This document shows, piece by piece, positions 52,126 through 61,330 of a DNA stretch of 63,751 bases (position 1 is its first letter; the number at the start of each line of letters is the position of its first letter). A program made the position numbers and the translations under genes. The DNA comes from Gemmatimonadota bacterium (GTDB taxonomy: Bacteria; Latescibacterota; UBA2968; GCA-2709665), in contig JAPPJY010000040.1 in assembly GCA_028874335.1 (NCBI GenBank), positions 1 through 63,751 on the forward strand, in the 5' to 3' direction. The notes beneath the pieces are model-generated. The model saw nothing but the letters and a program-made list of their open reading frames with translations. It was not told where the DNA came from and searched no databases.

Positions 52126-52202
52126 GGGGTTCTCCACCGGAAAAGGCAGTCCGCTCGAGTTGCTGACAGGGGCAGGAACGTTCGGTCACCCGATCACCAG
52201 AC

Positions 52203-52970
52203 TCACGCCGGCCGTTCGCGCCGCCGCTGCCAGGCCACGACTTCCGCATATGGCACGTCGCCGCCGAATAAATCCAGCGCACTGCCAATCGTCAGTCCCA
52301 CGCGCCCCTTTCCCAGTTTCTCCACACGGTCCAGGTCTTCAAGCCGCCGCGCGCCGCCGGCGTACGTCACGTCAATCGGCGACTCGTTCCCAAGCAATTC
52401 CACCAGCGAATCCTCAATTCCCGCCCGTTTGCCCTCTACGTCCACCCCGTGCACGAGGAACCCGTCGCAGAATTCCGAGAGCCGGTTCAACGTGGGTCCG
52501 TCCACCCGGACGCTGGTAAACCGCTGCCACAGATCGGTCACGACCAGATACGCGCCGCCTCGACGCCGGCAGCTCAGATCCAGCACCAGCCGGTTCCGAC
52601 CGACAGTGCGCACCATCCTGTCCAGCCGATCGGTGTCTACACCCCCGTCCCGAAACACATACGAGGTGACGATGACATGGCTGGCGCCGGCATCCAGATA
52701 TCGTCGCGCGTTTTCCGGACGGATGCCCCCGCCCACCTGGAGCCCGCCGGGAAACGCGGACAACGCGGACAGCGCGGCCGACTCGTTGCCCGGTCCCAGC
52801 ATGACGACGTGACCGCCCGGCAGATTGTCCGCTCTGTAAATCTTCGCGTAGTCGGCCGCGGACCGACCTGTCTCGAAGTTCGTCACAGGCGCGGCGGCGC
52901 CGCGCAAAGATCCGCCCACAATTTGCACCACGCGCCCGCCGCGCAAATCGATACAGGGCCTGAAATTCAC
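52203..52970 (-). CDS. hisA: HisA-type isomerase of the eukaryotic (HIS6-like) variant
   Basis: About 255 residues from the GTG at 52970, which has TGGAG six bases upstream. The track would allow a longer frame, but MNFRPCIDLRGGRVVQIVGG is the exact family start. Signatures GGHVVMLGPGNESAALSALS, then AFPGGLQVGGGIRPENA, and GASHVIVTSYVFRDGG match the yeast/plant-type HIS6 subfamily more than ordinary bacterial HisA. It catalyses the ProFAR to PRFAR isomerisation of histidine synthesis. No other histidine gene is visible in the window. Confidence 0.88.
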   Translation of the reverse strand: MNFRPCIDLRGGRVVQIVGGSLRGAAAPVTNFETGRSAADYAKIYRADNLPGGHVVMLGPGNESAALSALSAFPGGLQVGGGIRPENARRYLDAGASHVIVTSYVFRDGGVDTDRLDRMVRTVGRNRLVLDLSCRRRGGAYLVVTDLWQRFTSVRVDGPTLNRLSEFCDGFLVHGVDVEGKRAGIEDSLVELLGNESPIDVTYAGGARRLEDLDRVEKLGKGRVGLTIGSALDLFGGDVPYAEVVAWQRRRERPA

Positions 52971-53150
52971 GGAAGCTCCATATATCTGGCACGGAATCAG
53001 GACATTATGCCGTGCGAAGCGCGCGGCCGGAACCACGCATGCCGTGGGCGTCCTCACGCACAATTCGTCGGAATGCGCGGACAGACAACGCCACAATATA
53101 ACGTATAAGACCACCCACTTCAACCCCGGCCCATTCGTGAAATGTACAGG

Positions 53151-53177
53151 AAAACGCCGGAGGTTCGCACCTCCGGC
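53151..53177 (-). terminator. rho-independent terminator of the RND pump gene
   Basis: A perfect nine-base stem GCCGGAGGT / ACCTCCGGC with a TCGC loop. On the minus strand it is followed by GTTTTCC. It lies 61 bases after the RND stop codon. Confidence 0.8.
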
Positions 53178-53238
53178 CTCGTGTCCTGATAATCAGACAC
53201 CAGCCACGGGAGAAGCCCGGGCCGGTCCGCCCGTACGA

Positions 53239-56200
53239 TCAGTCGTCCGCCGTTTGTTCGCCAATAGGGGAACGAAAGAACGCGGCCCGAACGACGCCTT
53301 TCAGAAACGTCCGCAGGTCGTCCAGCAGCGTATAGCAGATGGGCACGAGCAGCAGGGTCATAAACGTTGAAACGAACAACCCGCCCATCATGGTCCGTCC
53401 CAGCGGCGCATAGGGAATTCCGATCAGATTGCTGTTCCCCAATGCCATTGGCAACAGGCCGAACACGGTCGTGAACGTCGTCATAAGAATGGGACGAAAC
53501 CGGTTGTGTCCGGCTTCCAGAATTGCCTCCGTACGGCTCATGCCCTCCAGGCGCATCCGGTTGATCATATCCACCAGCACGATGGCGTTGTTCACGACCA
53601 CCCCTATCAGCACGATCATCCCTATACTGGCCATCATATCCATCGGCGTACCGGTCAGATAGAGCGTCCAGTACACCCCCAGGAACGAAAACGGAATGGA
53701 AAACAACACCGAGAACGGCAGTAACACGGACTCGAACAACACCCCCATCAGAAGAAAGACACACGTAACGGCCATCACCACCGCGAAAATCGTATCGTTG
53801 TCGGACTCGCGGAACCGGGCGAACCGTTCTCCCTTGTTCCACGAATATCCCCTCGGCAATTCAAAACCGGTCATCGCCCGGTCGATTTCGACGTAGAGGC
53901 TCTTTAGATCGTCCTTCGTCGTAAACGCCTTCACCTCCAGACGCGTCTTTCCGTCTTCACGCCGAATTCTACCGCGCCCCGGCGTTACCTTGAAGCTGGC
54001 CAGTTCGGAAAGCGGAATCTCGTCGCCCGATGCCGACCTGAACATGAAACTCTTGAGGTGATGCAGCGTCTGCCGGTCCGCTTCTTCCAGGTACAGTCGC
54101 GTATTCACCTCCCGCTCGCCGGACTGGAAGCGGGGCAGGCTCACCCCCTGCATCGTAAAAGCCAGCGTCCGGGCTACCACCTGCGGGGAAATTCCGTAGC
54201 GCCTCGCCCGATCGCGGTCGATGTGGACCTGCGCTTCGTCGGTGGATCGCTCCAGGTCCGAGTCCACGTTCACCACCGAGGGTATCTCCCTGAGCCGTCG
54301 CTCGACTTCGGTTACCAGACCCGCCAGCGCCTCGGTGTCGTCACCGTAGAGGTAGACGGAAACCGAAGGGTCGCCTCCTCCCCGCGCCCGGCTCTCAACG
54401 CCGATGCGCACCCCCACGTATTTGGGCATGTTCTGTTTCAGGTCCTTGATAACCTCCGTGCGTTCCATCGTGTTGTCCACCGGAACGCCCAGACCGGTCC
54501 TCACGTTCTTGTACGCGACGTACCACCATGCCTCATTGGGATCCGAATCCAGATAGATCCGGAAGTTCCCGCGGGTCTTGCGGAACCAGGATCGGATGGT
54601 TCGGATGCCGTACGCCTCCCGCTTGGAATCCAGGAATTCCTCCACTTCGTTCATCAATTCAAAGGTTTCATACGTTGTGAAATCGCGGGGTGTTCGAATA
54701 TTGATGCCAATATCATTGATGTTTCCGCGGGAGGCATCCGAGCGTTTCATCTTGCCGGCCGGAATTGCAATGGTTGCGAATACCGCGAGGAGGATCAATA
54801 TGGCGTCCCGGCGGTGGCTCAACGCCCATTTCAGAACGCGGCCGTAACGTATCCGGGTCCAGCCGATGGACTTCGAATCCGGCTTTACGCGGCTGCCCCC
54901 GAATCGCACCGAAGCCAGCGGGATGATCAGCAGCGCGACGAACAACGACCCCACCAGCATCACGATTACGGGGACGCCCATCCGGGAAAGATAGAACGTC
55001 ATCCCCACGTTACCGGTCATCAACATCAGGGGCAGAAAGACGACGACGGTGGTCAGCGTGGCCATGGTAATCGCCATTGCGACTTCGCTCGCGCCCGAGA
55101 CGGCCGCAGGCTTCGGCGATTCGCCCTTCTCCCTCCGGCGGTAGATGTTCTCCAGAATCACGACCGCGTTGTCCACAACCATCCCCACGCCTACCATCAG
55201 ACCCATCATGGTCATGAGATTCAGGGACCACCCGGAAAAATAGAGCACCGTTACGGTCATCATCGCGCACAGCGGAATCGACAGCGTTATGATGGCCGTC
55301 ATTCGGATGACACGCAGGAAGAACAGCAGGATCAGCGCGGCAAACAACCCGCCCCAGAGGCCGGTATTCCTCAGAGTCGCGACCGACCCCCGGATGAGTT
55401 CGCCCTGGTTGAAGAACACGTTGAATTGCACTTTTCCGGCCAGGGCAGGCCCGTTCTCGATCCGGATGAGCGCTTCCGAAACACGGTCGCAAACCGTGGC
55501 GATGTCGGCTCCCGACTCGGCCTTGATCCCCACGGAAGAAGCCGGCTGACCGTCGATTCTCTGATACCAGCTCCTTGCCGGAATATCGTAGACCACGTCG
55601 GCGACTTCGCGCAGCCTGACGCCGCCCTGCCGGGAGCCGACGGGGATATCGCCAATCTCCTCCAGACTGCGGTAACGGGCGAGAGAACGGACGTAGAATT
55701 TCTTGGTTCCCTCGTTCACATAGCCGCTCTTGAGCGCAAAATTGTCGTTCTGCAGACTTCTGACCATATCGTAGACGTTCACACCCCGCGCGACCAGTTT
55801 GTCACGGTCGATTTCGATCATGACCTCTTTGGGGTCCGTACCCCAGAGTTCCACCCTGGCCACGCCGTCGATGCGCTCCAGAGGTCGCTGGACATGAGTC
55901 TCAAGGAAACGGTACACGTCTACGATTGAGGAGTCGAGGGCCGCGCCGACCCACATGATATTCCAGCCTTCGTCGTTGTACTTCCACACAAATATCCGAT
56001 CTCGCACTTCCACGGGGAGGTCCGGTTTGAGGCGGTCCAATTGATCCCGCAACTGGTTGTAAGCCAGGGTCATGTCGGCATCCTGCTGAAACCGGAGGGG
56101 GGCGCCGACGCCCCGGCTGTCCGTGTACGTCTGCACCCGTTCGATACCCTTTATTGTCCGCAGGCGCTCCTCCAGGGGGCGCGTTATCTGTTGTTCGACC

Positions 56201-56397
56201 TCCTGAGGCGTGGCGGTCGAACCGGGATACCGGACGCTCAGCCACAGAAAGGGCGGCTCGAACCCCGCCGGCATCATTTTCACCGCGATACGGGAATAGC
56301 CCACGGCGCCCATCACGAGCAGCGCCGCCAGGCACACCGTTATTGTCACGGGTCTATTGACGGAAATACGCGTAAGAATGGAAGATCGATTGTTCAT
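53239..56397 (-). CDS. RND-family efflux/export permease (AcrB/HAE-like)
   Basis: About 1052 residues from the ATG at 56397 (MNNRSSILTRISVNRPVTIT). Twelve membrane helices and two large periplasmic loops are arranged as in AcrB-type proton-driven pumps. Signatures: PGSTATPQEVEQQITRPLEE, MMGLMVGVGMVVDNAVVILE (helix 4 with the proton-relay Asp) and MIVLIGVVVNNAIVLVDMIN. No adaptor protein or outer-membrane channel gene is adjacent, so the partners must lie elsewhere. The substrate cannot be inferred. Confidence 0.93.
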   Translation of the reverse strand: MNNRSSILTRISVNRPVTITVCLAALLVMGAVGYSRIAVKMMPAGFEPPFLWLSVRYPGSTATPQEVEQQITRPLEERLRTIKGIERVQTYTDSRGVGAPLRFQQDADMTLAYNQLRDQLDRLKPDLPVEVRDRIFVWKYNDEGWNIMWVGAALDSSIVDVYRFLETHVQRPLERIDGVARVELWGTDPKEVMIEIDRDKLVARGVNVYDMVRSLQNDNFALKSGYVNEGTKKFYVRSLARYRSLEEIGDIPVGSRQGGVRLREVADVVYDIPARSWYQRIDGQPASSVGIKAESGADIATVCDRVSEALIRIENGPALAGKVQFNVFFNQGELIRGSVATLRNTGLWGGLFAALILLFFLRVIRMTAIITLSIPLCAMMTVTVLYFSGWSLNLMTMMGLMVGVGMVVDNAVVILENIYRRREKGESPKPAAVSGASEVAMAITMATLTTVVVFLPLMLMTGNVGMTFYLSRMGVPVIVMLVGSLFVALLIIPLASVRFGGSRVKPDSKSIGWTRIRYGRVLKWALSHRRDAILILLAVFATIAIPAGKMKRSDASRGNINDIGINIRTPRDFTTYETFELMNEVEEFLDSKREAYGIRTIRSWFRKTRGNFRIYLDSDPNEAWWYVAYKNVRTGLGVPVDNTMERTEVIKDLKQNMPKYVGVRIGVESRARGGGDPSVSVYLYGDDTEALAGLVTEVERRLREIPSVVNVDSDLERSTDEAQVHIDRDRARRYGISPQVVARTLAFTMQGVSLPRFQSGEREVNTRLYLEEADRQTLHHLKSFMFRSASGDEIPLSELASFKVTPGRGRIRREDGKTRLEVKAFTTKDDLKSLYVEIDRAMTGFELPRGYSWNKGERFARFRESDNDTIFAVVMAVTCVFLLMGVLFESVLLPFSVLFSIPFSFLGVYWTLYLTGTPMDMMASIGMIVLIGVVVNNAIVLVDMINRMRLEGMSRTEAILEAGHNRFRPILMTTFTTVFGLLPMALGNSNLIGIPYAPLGRTMMGGLFVSTFMTLLLVPICYTLLDDLRTFLKGVVRAAFFRSPIGEQTADD

Positions 56398-56615
56398 AGC
56401 GACGACGATCCGTTTGGCACAGGCATTCACCTCATCCGCATACGATTACGGAAACGATTCCTTCCACGTATCGTAAGACGCATGAACCTTCTTTATGATT
56501 CACATTTGAGGTAAATGGCGGCGGAGAGCCACGGGACGCCTGGCGCAACCGCCGCTGCCTTTTCCGCGGGAAAGGGAACAGGATGCGGGGGATGGCGGGA
56601 CCCTCGCGCAGAGGA

Positions 56616-56966
56616 CTACGGGCAAGACCCGTCCACAATGCGCCGCAGGGCTTTCTTTCGCGCCTGCCGGCGTTTCTGTTCCATGCGTTTTTCTCTGGAC
56701 GCACGTGAGGGTCTTGTTGGAATTCGAGGTCTGGCCGTGTGGTTCAAGCCGATGAGTTTTTGCCGGAGACGCTGGAGGGCGAGGTCCCTGTTCCGCCCCT
56801 GAAAGCGATGTTCGGACGCAACGACCGTGATGCCGGAGGGAAGGTGTACGAGTCTGACCGCGCTTTCAACCTTGTTACGGTTCTGGCCGCCCGGTCCGCC
56901 GCCGCGAAAGGGATGGAATTGCACTTCCTTGAGGAGGATTTCAGGATCGGTGTTATAGCGTGGCAT
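56616..56966 (-). CDS. GGQ-domain release-factor homologue
   Basis: A 116-residue protein containing the peptidyl-tRNA hydrolase motif of class I release factors: FHPFRGGGPGGQNRNKVESA, then VRLVHLPSGITVVASEHRFQ. The basic C-terminal tail (REKRMEQKRRQARKKALRR) can enter the ribosomal mRNA channel. It lacks the stop-codon recognition domains. It is therefore a rescue-type factor like ArfB or the small mitochondrial C12orf65 homologue. The ATG follows AGGG. Mobile element B2 lies directly upstream. Confidence 0.88.
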   Translation of the reverse strand: MPRYNTDPEILLKEVQFHPFRGGGPGGQNRNKVESAVRLVHLPSGITVVASEHRFQGRNRDLALQRLRQKLIGLNHTARPRIPTRPSRASREKRMEQKRRQARKKALRRIVDGSCP

Positions 56967-57031
56967 GTCGGGATCCCTGGCCGATCTCCGCGGTCTCGTC
57001 GGACCGGATCGGATGCGGGATCCTGTTCAAA

Positions 57032-57219
57032 GAAGCCGTTTTAAAATTACCGGTGAGTTCCCGAGCACGAGCGAAAAAGCGGCGGTCAAGGCGGGAAAAC
57101 CCGCCCATATCTAATGTATCGTGGCTGCGCGCCCCTCGCCACTCTTGGGTGGGTTTGATCAACGCCGACCGGCGCTTTTGCAGCCGTGCGAAGACCGTTG
57201 GGAATTTTAAGACGGCTTC
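57032..57219 (-). mobile_element. MITE-like element family B, copy B2
   Basis: A 188-base copy in the opposite orientation to B1. Its ends GAAGCCGTTTTAAAATT and AATTTTAAGACGGCTTC are terminal inverted repeats. Internal blocks (GCGAAAAAGCGGCGGTCAAG, CCGGCGCTTTTGCAGCCG) match B1. It carries an extra 25-30 bases in the middle with the hairpin-like CTGCGCGCCCCTCGCCACTC. Its right end abuts the stop codon of the S1 gene. Confidence 0.82.
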
Positions 57220-58445
57220 TATAGCAATCCGGCCCGGCGGAGGGCATCGGCCATGACGCTTTCAGATCTGTTGTCTGACGAGTCTTCCTTGATCTTGAAC
57301 GCTTCGATTTCCTTGACTTCAACCGCCTTCTTTTCTTCATCCTGAAGGTCGCGCATGGAAAGGGAGATGCGTTTCTTGTCCCGGTCGATCTTCCGGATCC
57401 GGGCACGAACTTCCTGCCCGACGGAAACCACGTCGGCTGGCCGCGCCACACGGCTGCGTGCGAGCTGGGACACGTGAACCAGGCCTTCCACACCGGGAAC
57501 GACTTCGACGAAGGCGCCGAACTGCTGGATCGAAACGACCTTGCCGGTGATGTCCTCTCCCTCCCTGTATCTCTCCAGCGCGCCGTCCCAGGGGTCGGGC
57601 AGGAGGGCCTTTATGGAAAGCGAGATCCGCTCTTTGTCTCCGCCCAGACCCTTGAGTTCCAGGATCTTCACGTTGACTTCGTCTCCGGACCGGAGCACGT
57701 CCTTCGGGTGCCCGACGCGATTGTGCGCAATTTCCGATATATGCACCAGACCCTCCACGCCGCCGAGGTCGACAAAAGCGCCGAACCGTTCAAGCCTGGT
57801 AATCTTTCCGGTGACTTCAGCGCCCTCGTTGAGTTTCTCGCGCAACTCATCCGCGCGGCGGACGGCCTCGGCCTCGAGATGGGCGCGGCGTGAAAGTACG
57901 ATATTGCGGCCCCGGCCCCGGAATTCGACAATTTTGAACGTAAGCGTCTGCCCCGCATAGGAGGCCAGGTCTTTGCTGTAACCCGTATCGATCTGGGAAA
58001 CCGGACAGAATGCCCGACGGCCACCGAGATTGACGACCAGACCGCCGGAGTTGAATCCGGTTACACGCCCGTCGACCGGTATGCTGTTTTCGTATGCCTG
58101 GCGCAGTATCTGGACATTGCCGGTCCGCCGGGAGAGGGTCAATCGAACCTCGTTCTCGACGGAGGCGACAAAGGCTTCGATGTTGTCGCCGACCCGACAG
58201 GAGACCTCACCCTGCTCGTCCTTAAGTTCCTGTATGTCGACAACGGCTTCGCTCCGGCCTCCATAGTCCACAAAAACCGAGGATTCATCGATCGAATGAA
58301 TGCGACCTGAGAGCCGCTGGCCCACCGAAAGCAACGGTGCGGGCGTCTGGTCCGGTTCATCTTTCAACAGGGCTGCAAATTCGTCGCTGGCACGATCTGC
58401 GACGTATTTCTCGTCCATTTCATTCACATCTTGCGGTTCGTTCAT
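57219..58445 (-). CDS. S1-domain RNA-binding protein (ribosomal protein S1-like, four S1 repeats)
   Basis: About 408 residues from the ATG at 58445; a longer frame reaches 58547. Four S1 OB-fold domains are recognisable: VGQRLSGRIHSIDESSVFVD, IPVDGRVTGFNSGGLVVNLG, GAEVTGKITRLERFGAFVDL and GEDITGKVVSIQQFGAFVEV. E. coli S1 has six, and many non-proteobacterial lineages have four. It should help load mRNA on the 30S subunit. The acidic C-terminal tail ends MADALRRAGLL. A weak ribosome site makes the start uncertain. Confidence 0.88.
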   Translation of the reverse strand: MNEPQDVNEMDEKYVADRASDEFAALLKDEPDQTPAPLLSVGQRLSGRIHSIDESSVFVDYGGRSEAVVDIQELKDEQGEVSCRVGDNIEAFVASVENEVRLTLSRRTGNVQILRQAYENSIPVDGRVTGFNSGGLVVNLGGRRAFCPVSQIDTGYSKDLASYAGQTLTFKIVEFRGRGRNIVLSRRAHLEAEAVRRADELREKLNEGAEVTGKITRLERFGAFVDLGGVEGLVHISEIAHNRVGHPKDVLRSGDEVNVKILELKGLGGDKERISLSIKALLPDPWDGALERYREGEDITGKVVSIQQFGAFVEVVPGVEGLVHVSQLARSRVARPADVVSVGQEVRARIRKIDRDKKRISLSMRDLQDEEKKAVEVKEIEAFKIKEDSSDNRSESVMADALRRAGLL

Positions 58446-58760
58446 GCGGCTTCTCTCATGCTCCTTTTCCGGCGATGTTCGGTCATACCCCCGCGCGCTC
58501 GCCCGGCGCGGGGATCCAGGGCGGGAAACCCTCGGATCAAGAGACATAAAGGTATGAGAAAAATCGAAAGACGCAAGGTTTTTTTGGGTATTTTACGGCG
58601 GCGGCAATGGCTGCGCAACCGCATCATCACGGCAAGAACCTGGTCCGGCCCGGACATTCCTCGAAATCTCGTCGTTGATCGCGTGCGGACGATATGGTAT
58701 ATTTCCAGGAGATCCTTTATTGTCGAGGACCTGAGGCTCTTTACGGTTAAGGGACGAAAG
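58446..58760. other. divergent intergenic region with promoter for the M19-like gene
   Basis: On the plus strand TTGATC at 58675, a 17-base spacer and TATATT at 58698-58703 form a good sigma-70 promoter, about 50 bases before the ATG at 58761. Nothing else stands out. Confidence 0.55.
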
Positions 58761-59972
58761 ATGAATGAAAAGATCGAAGAAGCGCGGCAGGTTGCGCTAC
58801 AGGTATTGAAGCCTGGGAAGAAGGAGCTGGAACACGGGTTGGCCTTGCACGCGGAGTCGGTCGTGTGCGACACCTACGGATTCGCGCCCCGGGCCGCAAT
58901 CGATGGAGACGCGATGGCGGCGGCCATCGAAGCCGGCGCGTCGGAGGCGGAACTGAACGACATGAACGAGGAGATGTCGATGACCCGGTGCGCGACCGAT
59001 CCGGTCGAGCGTGCGGAGTTCCAGGAAGCCTGGGGGTCGAGCGGGGTGACATGCATCGCTCAGAACGCCGGAGAGGAGGGTCAGGCGCCTCTGCGGCTGA
59101 TCAAGCGTCTCGCGCGTTTTACCTATGTGGCGGACGTCATGCGCGATTTCCTGCTGCGCGCGACCACGCCCGCGGATATCGAGGCCGCCAAGAAGCAGGG
59201 CAAGCAGTGTTTTTACATGAGTGGCAACGGGGTCCCCCTTTCGCAGGACTGGGTGTCCGTGGAAGAGGAACTCAGGTACATCCGGATCTTCTTTCAACTG
59301 GGGATTCGGATGATGCATCTGACGTACAACCGGCGCAACATGCTGGGAGACGGATGCGCCGAACCGGCCAACGCGGGGCTGAGCGATTTCGGCAGGTCCG
59401 TAGTCGCCGAAATGAACCGCGCGGGGGTGATTCTGGACGTAGCGCACGCGGGCTGGCAGACCAGCCTGGAGGCGGCCAGGGCGTCCGCGGTCCCAATGGT
59501 GGCAAGTCACTCGGGCTGCTGCGCGGTAAACGAACACGTGCGGTGCAAACCGGACAACGTGATCCGGGCGATTGCGGATACGGGCGGTTACGTGGGCATC
59601 TGCTGCATACCCGCATTCCTGGGTCGAAGCGGGGACATACAGGCCCTGCTGGACCATGTCGATTATATGGTCAGAACGTTCGGGGCCGATCATGTAACGA
59701 TCGGTACGGATACGGCGTACGCGTCGCGTGCTTCCGCAACGGAAAGGAGAAAGGCCCCGCGTACACGGGGGCGTCCACGGTGGGCGTATTTCTGGCCGCC
59801 GGATGCATTCGACGCGCACTGGCGTCAGGAACATATGGTGAAGAGTTTGGCATGGACCAACTGGCCGCTCTTTACGGTGGGTATGGTACAACGCGGATAT
59901 CCAGATGCGGATATCCGCAAGATCCTGGGCGGCAATATGCTCCGTGTAGCGCATGCCGCTCTGGCCGCCTGA
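58761..59972 (+). CDS. M19 (renal dipeptidase-like) metallohydrolase, divergent metal site
   Basis: A 403-residue TIM-barrel protein. The frame is open from 58431, but ATG 58761 follows AAGGGACGAAAG. Two of the family's metal ligands are present: His in ILDVAHAGWQTSLEA and His in MVASHSGCCAVNEH. The N-terminal HxD motif of M19 dipeptidases appears as CDTYGF, and the usual Glu in the central EG motif appears as SGNG. Those three ligands therefore look replaced. Other segments (IRIFFQLGIRMMHLTYNRRN, HVTIGTDTAY, ILGGNMLRV) fit the family. It may use a single metal or have another role. Confidence 0.75.
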   Translation: MNEKIEEARQVALQVLKPGKKELEHGLALHAESVVCDTYGFAPRAAIDGDAMAAAIEAGASEAELNDMNEEMSMTRCATDPVERAEFQEAWGSSGVTCIAQNAGEEGQAPLRLIKRLARFTYVADVMRDFLLRATTPADIEAAKKQGKQCFYMSGNGVPLSQDWVSVEEELRYIRIFFQLGIRMMHLTYNRRNMLGDGCAEPANAGLSDFGRSVVAEMNRAGVILDVAHAGWQTSLEAARASAVPMVASHSGCCAVNEHVRCKPDNVIRAIADTGGYVGICCIPAFLGRSGDIQALLDHVDYMVRTFGADHVTIGTDTAYASRASATERRKAPRTRGRPRWAYFWPPDAFDAHWRQEHMVKSLAWTNWPLFTVGMVQRGYPDADIRKILGGNMLRVAHAALAA

Positions 59973-60032
59973 TGGCCGCGAGGATTGCGGCTATATACCT
60001 GAAGGCTCGAATGCTTCAGAAGAGGATGTTTA

Positions 60033-61283
60033 ATGACTGAATATCTCCAACGTTTGCTGTTTTGCGTGCTTTTCGCCTGTGCACCCGTAAGTTCGGCGTA
60101 TGGGCAGAGTCCAGTCCTGGTCTGGCAACCCGAGGGTCCCGTAACGCAGGTCTCTACCGGTCCTCTTACAGCGGACTTTGACGGTGACGGCGTTGTGGGG
60201 TTTTCGGATTTTCTGTTGTTCGCCCGCATCTTCAACACCGCGGAAGGAGACGCCGGGTACGACGCACGGATGGATCTGAACGGCGACGGCACCGTGAACT
60301 TTCCCGATTTCGTCTCCTTCAGCGCGGCATTCGGCGCCCGTTCCGGCGTCGCGACCTCGTCGCGATACGCCGTCTACGCGCTCGACCCGCTACTGGGAGG
60401 GATGGCGGTGATCGATTCCGAGTCGCATCTGCTCTCGGATTATCTCAGGTTTCGGGGACCGACCGGTATGGCGGTCTCGGCGACCGAACGGACAATCTAC
60501 GTCTCGGAAGGATTCGGGCTATTCGCCATCGATGAAAACCACGAGGCGCTTTTCTCAATCCCAACGGAATCGCAGGGTCGCGTCGTACTGGGTCCCCACG
60601 AGCGCTTCGCGTACGTGACCGAAGAACGGCACGACCGGCTTGTGGTGCTGGACCTGGTCGCGCGGGTTCCCGTGGATACGATCTCGGTGGGCGAGAGACC
60701 GATCGACGTGGCAATTACACCGGATGGCGGGAAGCTGTACGTGGCGAACGCCAACAGCCGCGACATCTCTGTGATCGACGTGGAACAGGGAGAAGTCGCG
60801 AGTTCCATCATTGTCGGGGGCGTCCCCGGCGAAATCGGCATTACGAAGGACGGCCGGCGGGCGTACGTGACCAACGTCGACCGCGGTGTCGTTTCGGTGC
60901 TGGATCTGGATTCGGATCAGGTTGCGGCGGGTATCCAATTGAGTGGAGATTCCGCGCGTGGGCTGGCGTTTTCGCCGGACGGTCAGACGCTCTACGTGGC
61001 TTCGACCGGGTCACGCTCCGGCGGATTCCTGGTGACCATTGACGTACAACGCAATCTGATATCCGGGCGTCTCCGGGTCGGGGATGCCGCGTCCACGATC
61101 GGCGTTGCTCCGGATGGCGCCCGCATCTACATCGGCACGCTGGTGCTGGACGGCGGCGGACCGGGGTTGAGCGCCATCGACCTGAAGGACGAGCGCGTCA
61201 TGGGGAGGCTGCTGGGCATCGACTTCATCGCGCAGTTTGCCTTCCGTACGCTTTCGCAAAGTCAATTCGACCGCGAAAACTAA
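60033..61283 (+). CDS. secreted dockerin-like/YVTN beta-propeller protein
   Basis: A 416-residue exported protein. Signal peptide MTEYLQRLLFCVLFACAPVS, cleaved near AYGQS. Residues 45-105 hold two calcium-loop repeats typical of dockerin-like segments: ADFDGDGVVGFSDFLLFARI and MDLNGDGTVNFPDFVSFSAA. The rest is a seven-bladed propeller with YVTN-type repeats such as VAITPDGGKLYVANANSRDI and IGITKDGRRAYVTNVDRG. The combination is frequent in FCB-group uncultured bacteria. Binding or structural role; no enzyme motif. The ATG follows AGAAGAGG. Confidence 0.85.
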   Translation: MTEYLQRLLFCVLFACAPVSSAYGQSPVLVWQPEGPVTQVSTGPLTADFDGDGVVGFSDFLLFARIFNTAEGDAGYDARMDLNGDGTVNFPDFVSFSAAFGARSGVATSSRYAVYALDPLLGGMAVIDSESHLLSDYLRFRGPTGMAVSATERTIYVSEGFGLFAIDENHEALFSIPTESQGRVVLGPHERFAYVTEERHDRLVVLDLVARVPVDTISVGERPIDVAITPDGGKLYVANANSRDISVIDVEQGEVASSIIVGGVPGEIGITKDGRRAYVTNVDRGVVSVLDLDSDQVAAGIQLSGDSARGLAFSPDGQTLYVASTGSRSGGFLVTIDVQRNLISGRLRVGDAASTIGVAPDGARIYIGTLVLDGGGPGLSAIDLKDERVMGRLLGIDFIAQFAFRTLSQSQFDREN

Positions 61284-61330
61284 CCCTCCACAGACCCCCA
61301 CCGCAACACGATCGCGGCGTCGCCGAATCC

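Noticed and set aside
54058..55929. A 623-codon plus-strand frame opposite the RND pump
   Set aside because: It is antisense to a clearly conserved permease, rich in His/Arg/Asp as expected for a GC-driven shadow frame, and has no ribosome site or domain.
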